This document shows, piece by piece, positions 59,060-64,000 of a stretch of 64,000 bases of DNA. Made by a program: the position numbers and the translations under genes. The stretch lies in NCBI RefSeq assembly GCF_008728515.1, contig NC_044981.1, positions 2,594,538 to 2,658,537 on the forward strand. The letters are read 5' to 3'. Origin of the DNA: Papio anubis. Its lineage: Eukaryota > Chordata > Mammalia > Primates > Cercopithecidae. Below the pieces are notes generated by a model. That model was given only the letters and a program-made list of their open reading frames with translations. It made no database searches and was not told the DNA's origin. Every line of letters starts with the position of its first letter. Within the stretch, counting starts at the first letter, position 1.

Positions 59060-60089
59060 TTTCTTTCTTTTTTTTTTTAATAGTTTAATGTATTTTAATA
59101 GCAAACTTACAGGAACAGCACAGAAGACAGACAACATTAAAAACATGTACTTGCATGTAGGACAACTCAGTTAGAAAAGTATAGTGAATGGATGGAATCT
59201 ACTGTATGATAAAAATGCTACAAACACCATTTAGTTGCCGTCAATAAGAAATTTACTTGTTTTAAAAAAAATCCAAATGCTGGCATTGTCCAGAAAAATT
59301 TAACAGGTTTATTTATAATTATTATAAAGTTGAACCGCTGAAACTTGTTCACTGAAACATTTTAACTTGCATTAATGCTTTACGCCTCTGCATTTATATT
59401 AAAAATTCACACACAAATGAAAATGGAAAAACTGCCAATACCTGATTTCTGTCCCCTATTTTTCCACTCGCAATCATATACTTAGGTACCTTTTGAACCC
59501 ATGGAAAAAAAAATATCTAACGTTCAGAACTACCAACAACAGGAAGAAGAGAATTTTTTTTTTTTTTTTTTTTGAGAATGAAATGTTTCCCATCATAGTG
59601 GATTCTTATGCACGTTCTCCACGTATGCGGCGTGCTAGCTGGATGTCTTTTGGCATAATTGTTACACGTTTGGCATGGATAGCACACAGGTTGGTGTCTT
59701 CAAAAAGGCCAACCAGATAGGCCTCACTTGCCTCCTGCAAAGCACCCATAGCTGCGCTCTGGAAGCGCAGATCTGTTTTAAAGTCCTGAGCAATTTCTCG
59801 CACCAGACGCTGGAAGGGAAGTTTGCGAATCAGAAGTTCAGTGGACTTCTGATAACGTCTAATTTCACGGAGCCGCACAGTACCAGGCCTGTAACGATGA
59901 GGTTTCTTCACCCCTCCAGTAGAGGGCGCACTCTTGCGAGCGGCTTTTGTAGCCAGTTGTTTCCTGGGTGCTTTACCACCGGTCGATTTGCGGGCAGTCT
60001 GCTTTGTACGAGCCATGGTACAGAGACCTCCTCACTTACCCCCCTTCTCCTTCGGCTGGAGCTCGGCGAGCGAGAGGCGGCGCTGGCGT
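59060..60089 (-). pseudogene. Full processed H3-3A retrocopy with UTRs and poly(A)
   Basis: The element runs on the minus strand from a GC-rich 5'UTR ending near 60089, through the H3.3 frame, to a 3'UTR that resembles H3-3A (internal A-run near 59553-59572) and an A-rich tail (T-run at about 59060-59080 on the plus strand). It is bounded by a perfect 17-bp target-site duplication, TCCTAAACAAGCTTTTC, at 59043-59059 and 60090-60106. This is the hallmark of L1-mediated retroposition. The perfect duplication and open frame suggest a fairly recent event or selection. Confidence 0.9.
59606..60016 (-). CDS. Intact histone H3.3 retrocopy (H3-3A-derived)
   Basis: A complete 136-codon minus-strand frame encodes a histone H3.3, starting MARTKQTARKSTGGKAPRKQ and ending RRIRGERA. 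It keeps the H3.3-specific Ser31 (numbering without Met). Two residues differ from H3.3: A47R (GTVALRE becomes GTVRLRE) and I89M, within the A87-A88-I89-G90 signature that distinguishes H3.3 from H3.1 and is read by DAXX/HIRA chaperones. Codon choice follows the H3-3A mRNA rather than H3-3B. There are no introns, and H3-3A-like 5' and 3' UTRs flank it. It is a processed retrocopy. Whether it is transcribed is unknown, so processed pseudogene is the safe default. Confidence 0.9.
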   Translation of the reverse strand: MARTKQTARKSTGGKAPRKQLATKAARKSAPSTGGVKKPHRYRPGTVRLREIRRYQKSTELLIRKLPFQRLVREIAQDFKTDLRFQSAAMGALQEASEAYLVGLFEDTNLCAIHAKRVTIMPKDIQLARRIRGERA

Positions 60090-60689
60090 TCCTAAACAAG
60101 CTTTTCAATCGTGACTCGCTCCTGCCAGTTTCCTGAGGGACGGATTCCAGTGGTGGTCAAGACACAGGTGTGAATGTATGCCAGGAGAATATATGAGCAT
60201 CGTAACTCAAGCCAACAAATAAATGATGAGAGCTCTTTGAGATCCATCATCCTATTAGACATGTGGCCCTGAACACACAGTATGTAACACGCACGCGGGG
60301 CCTGTGCTGGAGCCTGTGGTGCTGGGCAGAGCCTGCAGCACGTTTCTTGCTGTATCCAGCAGCGGGGCGCTGAGCAGCCAACTTTCTGTAACTGTAAAAT
60401 CAAGCTTGAAAGTTTGGAAATGCTTGTCTTTTGGTTTCAAGGAATCTTATTATGTGAAAGCAGATTTTTAACGTTTTGTAAAGCAGATATTCCCTGCCTG
60501 TATACATAGCACATACCACAGTGAGCACGACTGTGAAAGTACACCATTAGCTGAACCCTGGAAAAAACTAATGCGGTGAGCCAGAGTTTCCGGTGAGGGA
60601 AGCACATCTCTGGCCTGTTTACAGTAGAATTCAACAATTGGGAAGGGGCAGCCCTTCCATATGATGCCATTTAAATATCACAAGTTATG

Positions 60690-60985
60690 GGCCAGGTGCG
60701 GTGTCACACACGTGTAATCCCAACACTTTGGGAGGCTGAGGCGGGCAGGTCACTTAAGGTCAGGAGTTTGAGACCAGCCTGGGCGACATGGTGAAACCCC
60801 ATCTCTATATAAAAATTGGCTAGGCGTGGTGGCGCACTCCTGTAATCTCAGCTACTCAGGAGTCTGAGGCAGGAGAATCGCTTGAACCTGGGAGGTGGAG
60901 GTTGCAGTGAGCCGAGATTGTGCCACTGCACTCCAGGCTAGGCAACAGAGTGAGACACTCCATCTTAAAAACTAATAATAAGTAA
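60690..60985 (+). mobile_element. Alu
   Basis: Sense Alu from ggccaggtgcggtgtcacac to cactccatcttaaaaac, tail with aataa repeats. Confidence 0.9.
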
Positions 60986-62742
60986 ATAAATATCACAAAT
61001 TATGTTCTGATTCTGAAAAAGCAATGTAACCACCAAACACAATTTATTCCTTATGCTCCCAGCGTATTTTGTAGTTTTGTTCACCCTCATACAGCCAAAC
61101 CCGAATTTAATAACAGTAAGAATAGTGACTTGCAGAGATTTGTTCCAATTGTTACAAGAATGGTTGTTAACTCATCTTTTCCAGATACAAGTCTTCAAAC
61201 CTGGACAATGTTATCAATTAATTTCAAATGACAGAACCCGCCTTTTCATACTGATGTTATATGAGAAAGGATGAATTTCCTATACTTTCATGTAAATGCC
61301 ATGGATATCTTACTTTTTTATGAATTAACCTTTGTGTAGCGACTACAGTTTGAAAGCACCGCTACACGTTCATAGGTGCGATTCCAGGCAGTTTGAGCCC
61401 ACAGAGGCATTTATAACTTAAGCAGAAACCAAGCAGAAGTAAATATTTTTAATAGAGTTAACAAATCTTCATAAAAAGCAATCATTTAAAACTAAATGTT
61501 TTGAAGCTCTTAAGCCAGTCAGGCTCCGGGGAAGACGCAGATGGTCCTCTCAGGCCACTAAGAAACTTTTAATCAGGGATCACAAGTATTAGAAAGGTAT
61601 GGGGAAGGTTCAGGCGACCAACACAAGGTGAGGAGCAATTCCCTGGCAAGGCCTGAAGAGGCAAGGGGTGGGAGCACGCAGGGAGCCTTGGGAGAGCAAG
61701 AGTCGGCCAGCAGCCTTCAGACAGGAACTGCGGCCCTGAGTGGAGGCAGCTCTTGAGTAGGGAACCTGGGGTTAGGCGGAGGAAATGCACGGTCTGATTC
61801 CTCTCTCTCTTGCCCTCTCATCTCCTGCCAGTCCCTCCCACTAGCAGGACCAACCAGAAATTTCCCTGGTTAAAAAGCCGGGCGAGAAGGGTGGAGAATA
61901 ACCAGTGTGCACAGATCTCTGAAACGAGACCTACTACTGCTCTGTTTCAGGAGAAACAAAATTCTTTCTGTGTGATTGTATACCTTGAGAACCAAGAATG
62001 GTCCGAACAGCTTATCCTCCAGTAAAGTGGCCACATGGAAGCAACAAATGAAAATCCATAGCTTCCGGGCCACTACTGTAATCAGAAAAGACACCAAGAA
62101 GAATAGTCCATTCTCAGTAGCCACCTGGGAAGAACCTGAATTGTAACTGAGGAGCAGGACTTACATGAAGAAAACTGCCATACTATTCCCGGCTACTGAA
62201 ACAAAACAAAATGCGAACGAAAGTAGAGAGAAGCCGTCTTCCTCAAAGGCTTCATCTCAAATTTGTTTTTACATTCCCGGCATTCTTGGCATGTAGGATG
62301 TGATCAGTACATATTTGTTGAATGACAAAATGAGGGGATAAATAAACTTTCCCTAAGATGTGTATGTAGGCGTTTGAAAATAGAAGTCTGTCGTTGATGT
62401 TTCTGTCCACCAGGAGTCAGGCTTCAGCCAGGAGTGAGCCAGTGTCCAAGCTGTCTGTCACCAGGGCTTCCACCAGGTCCAGGTCACCAGGTTCAGGCCA
62501 AGACTGAGTTTCAGTATTTGTCATTAACCGGGTAGATTAATAAACAGTTTTAAAGTAGAGCTTATGTATTTGTCTGATAGAAAAAGTAATACATGATCAT
62601 TGCACATAGGCACAGGAGCAGATGCAAAAAACAAAAAGCAGATAAAAGATAGTAAAAATCAATTTTAATGTTTAATATTTTTTCTCAGTGATAACCAGTA
62701 TAAACATTTTAGTGTATGTCCTTTGAGAATTGTTTCCAATGA

Positions 62743-62771
62743 GTGTGTGTGTGCGTGTGTGTGTGTGTGTG
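62743..62771. repeat. (GT)n microsatellite
   Basis: GT dinucleotide run with one C interruption. Confidence 0.95.
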
Positions 62772-62982
62772 ACTACACCATCTGTTTATAGCTTGCTGTT
62801 TCTCACCCCCTCACATGATTTCTTACGTGCAGAATTAGTCTCTTAGCGTGTGACTTTTCATGACTGAGTTGGAGCCACCACCAGGGAGCTGCACCCCCTC
62901 CTGTGCTGCACCCCACTGGCCGTGCCATCCACAGGGGGTAGGACACGCCGGACACCTAGTAGCTGGATTTATTTATTGTATT

Positions 62983-63268
62983 TTATTTTATTTTTGAGAT
63001 GGAGTCTCACTCTATCACCCAGGCTAGAGTGCAGTGGTACAATCTCAGCTCACTGCAACCTCTGCCTCCCGGATTCAAGCAGTTCTCCTGCCTCAGCCTC
63101 CTGAGTAGCTGGAATTACAGGCGCCCACCACCATGCCCAGCTAATTTTGGTATTTTTAGTAGAGACAGGGTTTCACCATGTTGGTCTTGAACTCCTGACC
63201 TCAGGTGATCCACCCGCCTCAGCCTCCCAAAGTGCTGGGATTACAGGTGTGAGCTACTGCGCCTGGCC
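62983..63268 (-). mobile_element. Alu
   Basis: Antisense Alu from ttttatttttgagatggagt to gagctactgcgcctggcc. Confidence 0.9.
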
Positions 63269-63374
63269 TAGAACCGGATTTAATAAGAGAAACAGAGAAC
63301 CTCACACCACTCTCCCCTCATTCAGCACCCTGCCCCCAGGGTTCTTTCAGCTCTCCAGCCAGCCACACTTGGTG

Positions 63375-63910
63375 AGGCGTGTGGGCCTGGGAGTCTGTCT
63401 ACTTGGGTTCAAATCCTATCTGAGCCACTTCACTCCGTGACCTTGGTCAAGGTTATTTTCTTTCTTTTCCCTCATCTTTAAAAAGGGTATCGGCCGGGCA
63501 CGGTGGCTCACGCCTGTAATCCCAGCACTTTGGGAGGCCGAGACGGGCGGATCACAAGGTCAGGAGATCGAGACCATCCTGGCTAACACGGTGAAACCCC
63601 ATCTCTACTAAAAATACAAAAAAAAATTAGCCAGGCGTGGTAGCGGACGCCTGTAGTCCCATCTACTCGGGAGGCTGAGGCAGGAGAATGGCGTGAACCC
63701 AGGAGGCGGAGCTTGCAGTGAGCCGAGATCGCGCCACTGCACTCCAGCCTGGGTGACAGAGCGAGACTCCATCTCAAAATATATATATATATATAAAATG
63801 ATAAAAAGGGTATCAAAATATTACCTAATCACAGTGGAGCTTACATGATTCAAATCTGGCATTGCTTAAAGTCATGTCTGGCACACAGTCCATAAATGTT
63901 GGGTATTGCC
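63375..63910 (+). mobile_element. MIR interrupted by AluY
   Basis: cttgggttcaaatcctatct and cactccgtgaccttggtcaa before the Alu, tgtctggcacacagtccata after it, follow the sense MIR consensus. Confidence 0.75.
63492..63802 (+). mobile_element. AluY inserted in a MIR
   Basis: Nearly intact sense AluY (ggccgggcacggtggctcac to ctcaaaatatatat). Perfect 12-bp target-site duplication AAAAAGGGTATC at 63480-63491 and 63803-63814. It splits an older MIR. Confidence 0.93.
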
Positions 63911-64000
63911 GTGACTCATTCTCCCCATCTCAGTTCAAGCATCGCTTTCCTCTCAAAGCCTGCGCTGAGCCCTCAGGCTGGGTCAGTTTCCCAGCCCAGC

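Larger units (their letters stand above)
55680..64000. other. Region downstream of WRNIP1
   Basis: Apart from the H3.3 retrocopy, the 79-bp doublet, six Alus and old repeats, no gene is recognised. The stretches at 56260-56900 and 61000-62980 look like unique non-coding sequence. Confidence 0.6.

Overview
The window is primate nuclear DNA, most likely from an Old World monkey. It is dense in Alu elements (about 20 copies). One young AluY near 48.3-48.6 kb carries a 'gccacctcgcccggctag' stretch like that of the cercopithecid AluYR subfamilies. The coding exons are nearly identical to human genes but not identical. The gene order matches human 6p25.2: MYLK4 on the minus strand, then WRNIP1 on the plus strand.

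Layout. At 1-19.5 kb there is non-coding sequence, inferred to be MYLK4 intron, with MIR, Alu and MER5-like repeats. The first recognisable coding exon of MYLK4 (minus strand) is at 19511-19781. At 19.8-34.1 kb there is upstream or intergenic DNA with L1 fragments, Alus, a 54-bp minisatellite (just left of the MYLK4 exon) and two local AT-rich duplications. At 34.2-35.7 kb lies the WRNIP1 CpG-island promoter and exon 1. The promoter has a perfect CCAAT palindrome and three tandem ZNF143-type sites. WRNIP1 exons 1-7 run from 34871 to 55203, with a poly(A) signal at 55651. Exons 1-6 splice in frame to 574 codons. The last exon would bring the total to the 665 residues I recall for human WRNIP1, but its 5' edge is disrupted here by a ~165-bp tandem duplication and a GT dinucleotide gain. 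At 55.7-64 kb is downstream DNA holding a full-length histone H3.3 (H3-3A) retrocopy with an intact 136-codon frame and perfect 17-bp target-site duplications, plus several Alus.

How the genes relate. WRNIP1 encodes an AAA+ ATPase with an N-terminal ubiquitin-binding zinc finger that acts at stalled replication forks. MYLK4 is an unrelated kinase gene, and the H3.3 copy is a chance retroposition. I see no operon-like or defence-like system, and nothing that looks like a new multi-gene system. The most notable observations are the damaged WRNIP1 exon 7 (assembly artefact or real allele), the intact H3.3 retrocopy with two substitutions, the promoter motif array, and several local duplications.
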